Assembly: GCA_951813295.1 (NCBI GenBank)
Contig: CATOTI010000002.1
Coordinates: forward strand, 3,482,522 to 3,546,521
DNA length: 64,000 nucleotides
Direction: 5' to 3'
Source of the DNA: an uncultured Pseudomonadales bacterium
Lineage (GTDB): Bacteria > Pseudomonadota > Gammaproteobacteria > Pseudomonadales > Azotimanducaceae
Under the pieces are notes generated by a model. That model had not been told where the DNA came from. It did no database searches and saw only the letters and a program-made list of their open reading frames with translations. This document shows, one piece after another, positions 26,236-35,561 of the stretch (position 1 is the stretch's first letter; each line of letters opens with the position of its first letter). Made by a program: the position numbers and the translations under genes.

Positions 26236-27507
26236 TCACGTCATCGCGAGTGCGTGTTTCCACTCGGCGGTGATCTCGGGTGGCTGCCCGGCCATCAGGA
26301 AGAAGAAGTCGTCGCCGTCGGGGAAGAGCGCCCGTTTACGGGCGGCAAAACTCTGGTGCACGACTTCCGTCGGCGGCGGGTTGTCGATCCCGTCGCGCAT
26401 GTTGTTCGGGTAACGAATACATCGGTTGACCTCGGCATCACGGATGACGCCCATCGGATCGCGACCCGCTTCGACGGCGACCAGATCGGCCTCCAACTGC
26501 TTGCGGAACATCACGAGGCCCGCATCACTCCGGCCGAGGTGTTCCTTCGTCCGATCCGCGATCACGCCTTGGCCCGTCCAACTCAGCACGTCCTGATCGA
26601 GCACGCGTTGGGCGTACGGGTGACCGTACTCGTCGGTATCAAAGCGATACCAGTACGGAATCACGTCCTGCTCGAACGGCTCGCGCTCTCGTGCGACGCG
26701 GTCGAACATCCAGATGATGCTTAGGGTGTTCTCGTCGTCGATCGGCACGCGCCATTCGAAATGCGACGGCGCGAAAACGTTGGGCATCATCGACAGGCGT
26801 TTGGTGACCCAGGCGTTTGATTCTTCGTCGTCGCCTTCGTGCAGGCGCCGATACGCGAAGCCGTAGTCCCACCGGTCGAATCCGAGTCGAAGATGGCGCG
26901 GCGCGTAGCCTTCGGTTATGCCGTCCTGTCCGGCGATCCAGTTGCCGTGCAGCCACTCGAAGTGCACCGGGTCGATGGAGTTCTCCTGGCACTGCAACCA
27001 GTTGCAGCCGACGTGGTGGATCATGATCTGCTTGTAGCAGTTGGCGAACGTGAAAGCCTCCCAGTTCGGAATGAGCGGCGCGGGCGCGGGGCCGAGGTAG
27101 GCCCAGACGAGCCCTGCGAAAGCTTCGGCGCGATAGGCCAGGGCGCAGACTAGTTGTCGATAGCGCGTATGGCCGGACGCTGCCTCTTCGTATGGCTGTT
27201 CGATGCACTGCCCGTCCGGCGCAAACTTCCAGCCGTGGTAACTGCAGCGAATGCCATCTTCCTCGACGTAGCCGTTCTTGAAGGCGGCACGGCGGTGTGG
27301 GCAGTGCGGTTCGATCAGGCCGAACGAGCCGTTGCGTGTGCGGTAAAGCACGAGGTCCTCGCCCATCAGGCGAATCTCTTTGATGGGGTTTTCGAGAAGC
27401 TCCGCCTCGGGCGCGACGGGGTGCCAATAGCGGCGTAACAGGTTGCCCATGGGGGTGCCTGCCGCGACGCGTGTCAGTCGTTCGTTTTGCTCTGCCGTCA
27501 TGACCAT
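26236..27507 (-). CDS. Rieske ring-hydroxylating oxygenase, alpha subunit
   Basis: 423 residues of the phthalate 4,5-dioxygenase/vanillate-demethylase branch. Rieske ligands are Cys69, His71, Cys88 and His91 (EPHCPHRRAAF; GIRCSYHGWKF). The mononuclear-iron motif appears in ENSIDPVHFEWLHGNW (D-x2-H-x4-H). The start could be the ATG at 27507 or the next at residue 3. No reductase or ferredoxin gene is near, so electron supply must come from elsewhere. Divergent from the second Rieske gene (27645), 137 bp apart; head of the LigB operon. Confidence 0.9.
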   Translation of the reverse strand: MVMTAEQNERLTRVAAGTPMGNLLRRYWHPVAPEAELLENPIKEIRLMGEDLVLYRTRNGSFGLIEPHCPHRRAAFKNGYVEEDGIRCSYHGWKFAPDGQCIEQPYEEAASGHTRYRQLVCALAYRAEAFAGLVWAYLGPAPAPLIPNWEAFTFANCYKQIMIHHVGCNWLQCQENSIDPVHFEWLHGNWIAGQDGITEGYAPRHLRLGFDRWDYGFAYRRLHEGDDEESNAWVTKRLSMMPNVFAPSHFEWRVPIDDENTLSIIWMFDRVAREREPFEQDVIPYWYRFDTDEYGHPYAQRVLDQDVLSWTGQGVIADRTKEHLGRSDAGLVMFRKQLEADLVAVEAGRDPMGVIRDAEVNRCIRYPNNMRDGIDNPPPTEVVHQSFAARKRALFPDGDDFFFLMAGQPPEITAEWKHALAMT

Positions 27508-27644
27508 GGCGGGGACCTTTACCTCGTCGGCGCTGGGCTCGATCGCGACGCGTCGACGTTAGCGGTTAGTGTATGCAAAGCAAGTGAGAGCGCAGCTCCG
27601 CCCTTTGATTCGGGCGGACGCCTGAACAGGAGAAGTGGGAAACG

Positions 27645-28979
27645 ATGCTGAATCACGAAGACAACGAACTCATGTGTCGAGTCGGTCCGGGAACCCCGAT
27701 GGGCAACCTCATGCGTGAGTACTGGATGCCGGCCCTACCGAGCCGCGAGTTCCCGAAACCTGACGGCGACATCAAGCGGATGCGGCTCTTGGGCGAAAAC
27801 CTGGTCATGTTTCGCGATAGCGACGGCAACATCGGCGCGCTGGCTGAAGCCTGCCCGCATCGAGGTGCGTCGATGTACTTCGGGCGCAACGAGGAATGCG
27901 GCATCCGCTGTCCGTATCACGGTTGGAAATTCGACGTGACGGGCAAGTGCGTCGACATGCCGACCGAGCCCGAGGGCAGCAACTTCATCAACAAGGTCCG
28001 GGCGCGCGCGTACCCCTGCCGTGACGTCAACAAGATGATCTGGATCTACATGGGCACGAAGGCCGAGCCGCCGCCACTGCCGGATTTCGAGGTCAATACG
28101 CTGCCCTTCGAGAACGTCGGCGAGCCGAACATCATGATGGAGGAAGCCAACTGGATGCAGAACATGGAGGGCGATCTCGACTCCGTGCATCTCGACTGGG
28201 TTCACAAACGTCTGCACAAAGACTCGCCGCCGCCGCCGCTTGGTATCAACGGTTTCTACAACCCCGACAAGAAGCCGCCGATCTTCGACGTCGAGAAGAC
28301 CGAATACGGCGCGTACTACTCGGCTAAGCGCCTGATGGACGACGGCAAGGAGTGGCACCGGGTGAATCAGTTCATCCTGCCGTTCCACACGATGATTTCC
28401 GCGGGTCCGACGGTGAACTTCCGCACCTTCGTGCCGCTCGATGACCACCACGCGATGCTGATCTCGCAGTCCGCCAATCCGGCGGGTCCGATCTCCGAGG
28501 AAGTGAATGCGCGCGCAATCGATGCGTTCGCTCAGGTGGGCGGCTATATCGCGCGAACCCACGATCCGCGCTCCTATTTCATGACGGTCGCCAACAAAAC
28601 GAACGACTACTGGCTCGATCGTGAAGTCCAGCGCGACCGGATGTACAACGGCATCCCGTTTGTCGGCAACCTGCCGGACCGAGCAATGACGGAGCTCATG
28701 TGCAACGACGAGGACGAACCGCTCTACGACCGCTCGCAGGAGCATCTCGGCACGTCGGATGTCTTCGTGATCGCCGTGCGTCAGCAACTCATCAAGGCGG
28801 CGAAGACATTGCGCGACACGGGCGAGTTACCGGCGAACGCGCTCGATCCGAGCACGGGTCGCGTGCGGATGGGCTCGTTCTTGCTCGACCCAGGCACGGA
28901 ATGGCGGCATGCGGTCGCCGATCGCTTGAACCCCGATAGCGGCTTGCCGGTGGCGGCCGACGTGGGGCTCATTATCTGA
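27645..28979 (+). CDS. Second Rieske ring-hydroxylating oxygenase, alpha subunit
   Basis: 444 residues and similar to its divergent neighbour. Rieske ligands: Cys70, His72, Cys89 and His92 (AEACPHRGASM; GIRCPYHGWKF). The iron site lies in EGDLDSVHLDWVHKRL (D-x2-H-x4-H). AGGAGA precedes the ATG at about 15 bases with GGGAAACG closer. The C-terminal domain has a longer insert (KDSPPPPLGINGFYNP) than the first protein. The substrate is unknown; related enzymes hydroxylate aromatic acids or O-demethylate them. Shares a 137-bp divergent region with 26236-27507. Confidence 0.9.
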   Translation: MLNHEDNELMCRVGPGTPMGNLMREYWMPALPSREFPKPDGDIKRMRLLGENLVMFRDSDGNIGALAEACPHRGASMYFGRNEECGIRCPYHGWKFDVTGKCVDMPTEPEGSNFINKVRARAYPCRDVNKMIWIYMGTKAEPPPLPDFEVNTLPFENVGEPNIMMEEANWMQNMEGDLDSVHLDWVHKRLHKDSPPPPLGINGFYNPDKKPPIFDVEKTEYGAYYSAKRLMDDGKEWHRVNQFILPFHTMISAGPTVNFRTFVPLDDHHAMLISQSANPAGPISEEVNARAIDAFAQVGGYIARTHDPRSYFMTVANKTNDYWLDREVQRDRMYNGIPFVGNLPDRAMTELMCNDEDEPLYDRSQEHLGTSDVFVIAVRQQLIKAAKTLRDTGELPANALDPSTGRVRMGSFLLDPGTEWRHAVADRLNPDSGLPVAADVGLII

Positions 28980-29017
28980 CGGGCTTCGGCACCTTGTACG
29001 GCTCGACGTCTTGTCGA

Positions 29018-29041
29018 CTCCGGGTCGTAAACGACCCGGAG
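29018..29041. terminator. Hairpin after the second Rieske gene
   Basis: CTCCGGGTCG, loop TAAA, then the exact complement CGACCCGGAG. It lies 38 bp after the Rieske stop and at the boundary where GC content drops. No T-run follows immediately. A terminator-like role is plausible but unproven. Confidence 0.45.
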
Positions 29042-29141
29042 GGTCGATGGAGATCCGCTCTCGGCCAATAGCGGACATTCCCGATAACATATTTTATCAA
29101 TAGTAAGAGAGGGGTTTATCGAACCAGATCTCTCAGCCCCT

Positions 29142-30119
29142 TTATAGGGGGCGTCGCGACACGATTCGCCAGGTAACGCCGTCGTGGTTCAGGTTGTACT
29201 CGTATTCCGCAGTCCCGATACCGGTCTGGTAGGCAATCGTTGAAGTAGCACTATCCTTTCGCACATCGACGCTCTTAATGCTGATCGCGGCACCACGTAG
29301 AACGCCCTGGGCGAACAGGCCCTCAAAATACTGTCGAATCGACGCCTTGGTCGTGCCTCCCGAGTCCGTGTAGTCGTCGGAAAAGAAGGGAAGCACTGCA
29401 TCGACGTCCTGCGTCGAGATGGCATCGATAAACGAAGTGAGCACCTTGCCTACCGGGGTCTCAAGATCGACTTCAGAGGCAGCTGCTTGTGGTTCCTGAT
29501 ACGCATCACCGGGATTCGACTTCATGTATGCGACCCACCTCGCGTTGTCCTCCATATAGCCGATGTAAAACTGCATCAGCTGGTCGAGGTAGGAACCAGG
29601 TGCGTACCCTCCGCTCTCATCAGGCGGCTGACTGAAATCGAACTCCTTTCCTGTTGTGTACATCTCCAGCTTGTCGATCATGCCGTGCCAGCCGGCAGCA
29701 GGTCCCGCCGGCTGGTTCCCCTGGACAAGAAATGTGAACACCGTCCCATCGCCATCGGCCCTCACTTCTATGCGCATCCCGCCACCGATCCACGGTTCAT
29801 TCGCAAAGTCGATGTATTCGCCGTCCTCGAAGTCGGTGACGGTACTCCGCCAATGATGTTGGAACACACCACCCTTTCTGAGATCGAGGTTGTAGTGAGG
29901 GCTGCCACCCAGCCACCACTGCTGGACACCCGGACTAGTGCTGACGGCCTTCCAGACATCTTCTACCGGTGCGCTCAACCTCCGACTCCAAACCATCCCG
30001 GAGTCGAGGATGACCGCCGCGTCTTTTAGCATTTCGTTCATGACTCTCTCTCCATCTGTGTCGGCATTTGCATAGCCGCCGAACCAAAGTAAGGAGACCA
30101 ACGCCAGTACCGTTCTCAT
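29142..30119 (-). CDS. Exported SRPBCC (AHSA1-like) + SnoaL-like two-domain protein
   Basis: About 325 residues from an ATG at 30119 giving a clean signal peptide (TVLALVSLLWFGGYANA); an ATG at 30143 would overlap the upstream stop and add eight residues. Domain 1 (about 40-165) resembles AHSA1-type SRPBCC proteins (SAPVEDVWKAVSTSPGVQQW; GTVFTFLVQGNQPAG). Domain 2 (about 225-325) is SnoaL/ketosteroid-isomerase-like (VGKVLTSFIDAISTQDVD; PFFSDDYTDSGG). The pair probably binds small hydrophobic ligands; no reaction is known. GC is visibly lower than neighbours, suggesting transfer. Co-operonic with the gene at 30140. Confidence 0.7.
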   Translation of the reverse strand: MRTVLALVSLLWFGGYANADTDGERVMNEMLKDAAVILDSGMVWSRRLSAPVEDVWKAVSTSPGVQQWWLGGSPHYNLDLRKGGVFQHHWRSTVTDFEDGEYIDFANEPWIGGGMRIEVRADGDGTVFTFLVQGNQPAGPAAGWHGMIDKLEMYTTGKEFDFSQPPDESGGYAPGSYLDQLMQFYIGYMEDNARWVAYMKSNPGDAYQEPQAAASEVDLETPVGKVLTSFIDAISTQDVDAVLPFFSDDYTDSGGTTKASIRQYFEGLFAQGVLRGAAISIKSVDVRKDSATSTIAYQTGIGTAEYEYNLNHDGVTWRIVSRRPL

Positions 30120-30139
30120 CTCGTCACCCACCCCTAAAC

Positions 30140-31241
30140 TCATTCAGCAACAGGCAGATACAGCCGGGAGATCGCGTTGTTCATGCCGACTTCCCGAACG
30201 TCGTTCATCAAGGCGTGCCAGCCCCCGTCACTTGCGCCGGGTTTCACCAGTGGAATCCTTTGCGCGTCAGCATGTGCAACAAGCTTCTGCCAGCCGGTTC
30301 TGGCCTGGCTATAGTCGCCGCTGAATGCCAGCATCAGGGCAGACCCGGCCGGAAGGGCCATCTGTTTGATGTTGCCATTGCCCACTGTTCCCTCTGCCAC
30401 GTGGATTCCGGCGAAAAAGCCGATTGTGCCGTCGGATCTGATCTCTACATTGCGAATAAATGAAGGTCCAGTACGGGCGATGCCCTCGCGATCCGCATAG
30501 GCGATAACGGCGAGGATTCTCTCGAACGCATTTCCCAGGTATGCACCCAGGTCAGTCTCGCCTTCGATCACGAGCACCGTCTGCGCCTCCAGAACAACCT
30601 TTTCGATGGTCGCATGTGCAACATCGGGTCCTCGATTGGGGTCTGGCTTTGGTGGCGGGGGACCGGCTTCTTCTGTTCGTGGTAAACCAAACTGGGAGCT
30701 GTCGACGCCGATCGGTTGAAGCGGGGTTTTCTTCGAGAGTGTTCTGAGCTTGTGCAAATGTCGCAGGTAGTTCAGATAGAAGTGGTAATGTGCCCCGCCT
30801 GGTTGTTCACCAGCCTTCATCCTGTCCAGGAGACCTCCACGGGGGAATACCTTGTTGGTAATGGCGCTCTCCAGTTGATCCAGGCTGTGGTGCCAGGAGG
30901 ATGCCGCCCAGGGATCGATGCCCCCAAACTGCTCGTAATACATCGGCGCTTCTGTCACGCGGGTAAACGATCGCCACTCATCACCGTTCATGCTGTAGAC
31001 AACAAAGGTGAACAACGTACCGTCACCATCAGGACGCAGTTCAGAACGAAACTCGTTCAGGTCGAGCAGCTCCCCCTTTTTCAGCTCGTGTATGCGGCTG
31101 TACCAGACGTGACCAAATTGCCCACGTTCGAGATCAAGCTCGAAGTCATTTGCGCCATGGCAAGAGCCACCATTGTCGAAGACCATCTCTCGTCGTAATT
31201 GCTTCCCACACCTTGTCGACGGGCGCATCGAGCTTGAACAT
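30140..31241 (-). CDS. SRPBCC + GyrI-like fusion, frameshifted
   Basis: The first 25 or so residues (MFKLDAPVDKVWEAITT, then RDGLRQWWL) are read from an ATG at 31241 in one frame (a TTG at 31259 is also possible). Near 31160-31180 the frame changes and continues as GANDFELDLERGQFGHVWYS to the stop, about 360 residues in all. The N-terminal domain is AHSA1-like and paralogous to the next gene. After a Pro-rich linker (AGPPPPKPDPNRG) comes a GyrI/AraC-effector-type domain ending in SRLYLPVAE. The break needs a one-base insertion or two-base deletion. Overlaps the next gene (ATGA). Lower GC than average. Confidence 0.65.
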
Positions 31242-31325
31242 AAGACCCGTTCTGCGCAATGTCAGCTATGGGTCGTAGCCGGACATCGGCTCACGGCCGG
31301 AAGCTGACCTTGCAGACTTCAGAAA

Positions 31326-31448
31326 TCAGTCGTTATGGATGATGACGAACTCGTCGCGATCCGCTGTCGAGACGAGCACCGGTCCAGTCTGCTCAATCGC
31401 CTCGATATACCGCCGCTCGCCGTTCTCTACAGCCGTGGTCCGTTTCAA
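31326..31448 (-). CDS. Possible 40-residue small protein
   Basis: A TTG start overlaps the stop of the FAD gene (TTGA), which suggests translational coupling. The frame reads GERRYIEAIEQTGPVLVST, then ADRDEFVIIHND. It faintly resembles short antitoxin-type folds (Phd) but I cannot assign it. It may be a tail of a lost gene. No ribosome site. The rest of the gap to 31241 shows nothing recognisable. Confidence 0.25.
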   Translation of the reverse strand: MKRTTAVENGERRYIEAIEQTGPVLVSTADRDEFVIIHND

Positions 31449-32842
31449 GCGCGCGGCGGAGGTTCTGGCGCGACCCTCGCCGCGGCATCGGGCGTTTGTC
31501 GCGAACGCAGGAACGCCCAGGCGAATAGCACGCGTAGTAAATAGGCTGGCCGGTAGAGCCGACTGATCGGATCGAGCAGCATGTCGACCCGACCGGTCGG
31601 TCGCGCGAGCGCCGGGTTCGCGGCGATCGCCTGGGTGATCATGTCCCGATACGCGTTGAAGAGCCGCACGCGGAGCGTGCGTTTACCCTGGACGGAATCG
31701 AAGCGGAGGTCGTTTCGACACGCGAGCTGGTAAGCGTTTTTCTGGAACCTGGCCTGTTCGCGGAAGAAGAGCCGCGGCAGCTCTCGTGGTGAGGTCGTCT
31801 GTTCGAGGCAGCGCCGCAGAATGTCGGCGTCGGCGGCGGCGACCGACATGCCCTGGCCCATGTTCGGATTGAAGACGCAGGTCGCCGCGCCGATCGCGAT
31901 GAAGCCATCGAGTGGATCCGACCAGTCCTCGTAGTACTTCCAACGGTTTTTCGGCAATCGAAATCGTGAATACGTACCGGTGGGTTCGAAGTACGGATAC
32001 ATGTCGTGCACGAGGGGCGAGCGCATCTGCGCGAGAAAGCGGGCGATGCCGTCGATGTCCTCGGGTAGGTCGAACCCATCCCCCGCGACGAGGGTCAGGA
32101 GCCAGAGGTCACCTTCCTGGCGAATGAGGTGGGCGCCTTTGTTGTCGCGTGGCGGGACGCGTTGCACGAACGCTCCGTGGGTCCACCACCAGTGCTTCGG
32201 AAATCGTGTACCCGGTCTGCGTTTCAGCAGGACGCCCGCGTAGGTGAGCAGCGGATCGAGTTCGTGCTCGCGGGGCGGTTCGACGCCGATCTTCGTGAGC
32301 CAGGACGGCGCGTGCGAACTCGCGCCGGACGCGTCGACGACAAGCTCTGCTGGCATCTGGTGTTCCGAATCATCTCCTCGGACTTTGTACCTAATGCCTG
32401 TGCATGCCCGTTCGCCATCCGAAGTGAGGCCCGCGACCGTCGCGTCTTCGATCACGGTGACGCGTTCTTCTTTGCAGAAGTGATCGCGGATCGCGGTTTC
32501 CAGGAAACCGCGTGTGCAGAAGAGCGACGTGATCGAGGGGAACGGCAGATTCCGACCCCACCCACGCGGGGTCATCAGCGCGCAGTTGAAGCCGAACGAG
32601 ACCCTGGGTGCGTGCCGTTCGTCCATGAGTTTGTGAATTCCCGGGAAGAGCGTTTCGATCTCGCGCCGACCCCGCTCGAGCAACGTGTGGAACATCCGAC
32701 CTTGCGGCACGCCGCGACGACTCGCGGCGACGTCCGGATAGCGGTCGCGCTCGATCAGCGTGACTTCATCGAATGCGTCGGCGAGTACTTTGGCTGCACA
32801 CATCCCGGCGATGCCGCCGCCGATGACGATCGCTTTCGTCAA
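31445..32842 (-). CDS. FAD-dependent oxidoreductase/hydroxylase-like protein
   Basis: 465 residues with an N-terminal FAD-binding fold: VIGGGIAGMCAAKVLADAF (GxGxxG at 8-13) and ERDRYPDVAASRRGVPQGRM. GFIAIGAATCVFNPNMGQGM near residue 325-345 is the second FAD contact and ends in the GQGM turn seen in aromatic hydroxylases and geranylgeranyl-reductase-like enzymes. The family includes monooxygenases and dehydrogenases; the substrate is unknown. Begins 12 bp after the MDR gene and ends at a short coupled frame. Part of the MDR/CMD operon opposite the P450. Confidence 0.8.
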   Translation of the reverse strand: MTKAIVIGGGIAGMCAAKVLADAFDEVTLIERDRYPDVAASRRGVPQGRMFHTLLERGRREIETLFPGIHKLMDERHAPRVSFGFNCALMTPRGWGRNLPFPSITSLFCTRGFLETAIRDHFCKEERVTVIEDATVAGLTSDGERACTGIRYKVRGDDSEHQMPAELVVDASGASSHAPSWLTKIGVEPPREHELDPLLTYAGVLLKRRPGTRFPKHWWWTHGAFVQRVPPRDNKGAHLIRQEGDLWLLTLVAGDGFDLPEDIDGIARFLAQMRSPLVHDMYPYFEPTGTYSRFRLPKNRWKYYEDWSDPLDGFIAIGAATCVFNPNMGQGMSVAAADADILRRCLEQTTSPRELPRLFFREQARFQKNAYQLACRNDLRFDSVQGKRTLRVRLFNAYRDMITQAIAANPALARPTGRVDMLLDPISRLYRPAYLLRVLFAWAFLRSRQTPDAAARVAPEPPPRA

Positions 32843-32854
32843 AGGTCGTCCGCC

Positions 32855-33844
32855 TTATTCGTTGACCAACACGATCTTGCCGATCTGTGCGTCGTTCATC
32901 ATGTAGGTATGGGCTTCGTGTAACGCGTCGAAGGGAAATGTCTTGTCGACGATGCCGCGCAGTTCTCCGTCACGAACCCCGTCCATGCAGTCTTCGACGA
33001 ATACTTCCAAGCATCGCCAGGTCTCTGCCGGCGTTCTCGTTCGAAATGTCGTGCCGATGAGCTTGGCGCGCTTCGATGCCAGCCGGTCGAGGTCGATTTC
33101 GCCGATGTCTCCGCCGTTTCGGCCGACACTGACGAATCGACCGCCGACCGCGAGCGCGTCGAGATTATCGGTGAACAGGGGCCCGCCGACGCTGTCGATG
33201 ATGATATCGGCGCCGGCACCCTCCGTGATCGAGCGAATCGTGTCGGCGTAACCGGGTATGGACGAGTCGACGACATCGGTCGCGCCGATTTCTCGTAACC
33301 GATCGTTTTTGCCGAGGTTTCTCGTGGTCGCGATGATGTGGTCCGCGCCGAAATGCCGCGCGAGCTGAATGCTCGCCGTGCCGATACCGGACGCGCCGGC
33401 AGTCACGACGATACTCTCGCCGCGTTCGAGTTCCGCGTTGGTGATGAGCGCATCGTGGGAGGTAATGAAAACGTTCGGCATCGACGCCGCTTCGGCGTAG
33501 CCCATGTGGTCGGGGATGCGGATCAGAGTGGTCGATGGCACGGCAGCGTACTCGGCGTAGCCGCCGATCCTGCGCACCATCACGCGTTCGCCCGGGTGCC
33601 AGCCCGTGGCATCCGGCCCCACTTCGACGATTTCGCCGGCGAAGTCGAGTCCCGCGGGGGATGGTTGCAGTGCGGGGTTCGTGGAGCGGTAGCTAGCGGC
33701 CATGAGAAGTTCGCCACGATTCGTGGCGGCTGCTTTCACCGCGACGAGTACGCGTGAACCCGAGATTTCGGGTACTTCGACGGTGCGGTACTCGTGCACG
33801 CCGCCGGTCGGTGTCGGCACCAGATAGACGGCGGTCATCGTCAT
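32855..33844 (-). CDS. Medium-chain dehydrogenase/quinone oxidoreductase
   Basis: 329 residues of the MDR superfamily, quinone-oxidoreductase branch. The substrate domain contains AAATNRGELLMAASY and SPAGLDFAGEIVEVGPDATG. The NADPH domain has VVTAGASGIGTASIQLARHF. The zinc-ligand residues of alcohol dehydrogenases (Cys/His) are not evident, so it is likely zinc-free. Such enzymes reduce quinones or enones. It lies 7 bp downstream of the CMD-like gene and 12 bp before the FAD gene. Confidence 0.88.
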   Translation of the reverse strand: MTMTAVYLVPTPTGGVHEYRTVEVPEISGSRVLVAVKAAATNRGELLMAASYRSTNPALQPSPAGLDFAGEIVEVGPDATGWHPGERVMVRRIGGYAEYAAVPSTTLIRIPDHMGYAEAASMPNVFITSHDALITNAELERGESIVVTAGASGIGTASIQLARHFGADHIIATTRNLGKNDRLREIGATDVVDSSIPGYADTIRSITEGAGADIIIDSVGGPLFTDNLDALAVGGRFVSVGRNGGDIGEIDLDRLASKRAKLIGTTFRTRTPAETWRCLEVFVEDCMDGVRDGELRGIVDKTFPFDALHEAHTYMMNDAQIGKIVLVNE

Positions 33845-33851
33845 GGGTCGG

Positions 33852-34205
33852 TTACTCAGGCCAGACCTCGTTCAGCGCTCTCAGCGCCGCCATCGAGTTC
33901 GGCCAGCCGGCATAGTGCGCCGCGTGGGCGATGACGCCGACGAGCTTGGTGCGATCGACGCCGATGTTCTTCGCGCCGCGGAAATGCACCTTCATCTCTT
34001 CCGGTCGATTGAGCGCGATGAGCATCGTGCAGGTCGCGAGAGAGCGCTCCTGGAGTGTGAGGTCGTCTTGTTGCCAGACGTCGCCGAAAAGATGCTCGAC
34101 GGTGTAGCGGCCCAGGGGTTCTGGTTGCGCCGTGCCACCTCCCGCCGGTGGACCGAAGAGCTTAGCCATCGTGGCGAGCCCTTTTTCTCGTCTTTCATCC
34201 GACAT
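33852..34205 (-). CDS. Carboxymuconolactone-decarboxylase-like protein
   Basis: 117 residues from the ATG at 34205 preceded by AGGAGAACGAC; the longer reading to 34259 has no support. LTLQERSLATCTMLIALN and VGVIAHAAHYAGWPNSMAAL match the CMD/AhpD-like alpha-helical fold with Glu, Cys (SLATC) and His (IAHAAHYAGW) in the usual positions. The family includes gamma-carboxymuconolactone decarboxylase in the protocatechuate ortho pathway, and many unassigned members. First gene of the operon, divergent from the P450. Confidence 0.83.
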   Translation of the reverse strand: MSDERREKGLATMAKLFGPPAGGGTAQPEPLGRYTVEHLFGDVWQQDDLTLQERSLATCTMLIALNRPEEMKVHFRGAKNIGVDRTKLVGVIAHAAHYAGWPNSMAALRALNEVWPE

Positions 34206-34319
34206 GTCGTTCTCCTGAAAGTGGTTTAGCCAACGATAACGGCGTTCGCCGCTTCGCACCTATTCGCGGCGAGTCGCGGAGACACCGTCGTTGGCCTAGA
34301 GTGACGGCGAATCCTAGCT

Positions 34320-35525
34320 TTGGTCGTCTTCGCCGTGGCATCGAACGCGCCCTTGCCCGTCTCCGCCATCGATCCGTATTCGCCCGAGTATCTGGCCGAT
34401 CCGTACAGCTTTCACGAGGCGTTGCGAGAGGCGGGGCCGGCGGTCTGGCTTTCGACCTACGACGTCGTGCTGATGGCGCGCTACGCAGAGGTAAGAGCAG
34501 CGCTCGAGGATCCGGCGACGTTCTGTTCGAGTCGCGGCGTCGGCTTGTCGGACTTCGCGAAGGAAGAGCCATGGCGCCCACCGAGCATCATTCTCGAAGC
34601 GGATCCGCCGTTGCATACGCGTTCGCGCGCGGTGCTCTCGGATGCGCTCTCGAAGGTTTCTATTGCTTCCCTTGCACCGGCCTTCGAAGCACGGGCCGAG
34701 CAATTGGTGGGTGATTTGCTGGAACGCGGGTCGATCGACGGCATCAAGGATCTGGCAGAGGCGTTTCCGCTGTCGGTTTTCCCGGATGCAGTCGGCGTCG
34801 TCGAGGAAGGCAGGGAGAATCTACTGCCCTATGGCGACATGGCGTTCAATGCGTTCGGACCACGAAACGCACTCTTCGAGAAGTCGTTCGAAAACGCACA
34901 AATGGTCGCGGAATGGATAGCGACGCAGTGCGAACGGCAGCACTTGAGCGATGACGGTATCGGTGCCGCGATCTACGCGCACGCCGATCGTGGCGACGTC
35001 AGTCCGGCCGAGGCGGGGCTCCTGGTGCGATCGCTGCTGACGGCCGGGCTCGATACGACGATTTTCTCGATTGGTGCCACGCTTTTCTGCCTCGCACACC
35101 ATCCGGATCAGTGGGAGAAGCTCAAAACCGAACCGCGGCTCGCCCGATCGGCGTTCACGGAAGTGCTTCGCTTCCTCTCGCCGGCGCAGAACTTCTATCG
35201 CACGACGACCTGTCTCTATCGGGGCGACGGCTTCGAGATTCCCGCGGATACCAAGGTCCTGCTTTGTCTGGGGGCGGCGAATCGTGATCCGCGGCACTGG
35301 GATGCGCCCGATCATTTCGACATCTCGCGCCGAGCGACTGGTCATGTCGGTTTCGGGTACGGCATTCATGCCTGCGTCGGCCAACAGATCGCTCGGTTGG
35401 AAGGTGAAGCCGTGATCAAGGCGCTGGCCAGTCGCGTCGCGACGATCGAACTCGCCGGTGAGCCGGTTCGGCGGATCAACAACACCCTCTACGGCTACGA
35501 TTCGATCCCGCTCAGGCTCACCTGA
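34320..35525 (+). CDS. Cytochrome P450, CYP199-like
   Basis: 401 residues. The opening IDPYSPEYLADPYSFHEALR and TFCSSRGVGLSDFAKEEPWR closely match the CYP199 family, which O-demethylates 4-methoxybenzoate, veratrate and related para-substituted benzoates. The I-helix (LLTAGLDTTIFSIGA), ExxR (EVLRF) and heme loop (FGYGIHACVGQQIA, Cys352) are intact. The TTG at 34320 is used; a GTG at 34335 is possible. It needs a ferredoxin and reductase, none in the window. Followed at 36 bp by an amidohydrolase. Confidence 0.9.
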   Translation: MVVFAVASNAPLPVSAIDPYSPEYLADPYSFHEALREAGPAVWLSTYDVVLMARYAEVRAALEDPATFCSSRGVGLSDFAKEEPWRPPSIILEADPPLHTRSRAVLSDALSKVSIASLAPAFEARAEQLVGDLLERGSIDGIKDLAEAFPLSVFPDAVGVVEEGRENLLPYGDMAFNAFGPRNALFEKSFENAQMVAEWIATQCERQHLSDDGIGAAIYAHADRGDVSPAEAGLLVRSLLTAGLDTTIFSIGATLFCLAHHPDQWEKLKTEPRLARSAFTEVLRFLSPAQNFYRTTTCLYRGDGFEIPADTKVLLCLGAANRDPRHWDAPDHFDISRRATGHVGFGYGIHACVGQQIARLEGEAVIKALASRVATIELAGEPVRRINNTLYGYDSIPLRLT

Positions 35526-35561
35526 TTTCAAACCATTCGCGCAACGGGAAAAGGAAAACCG

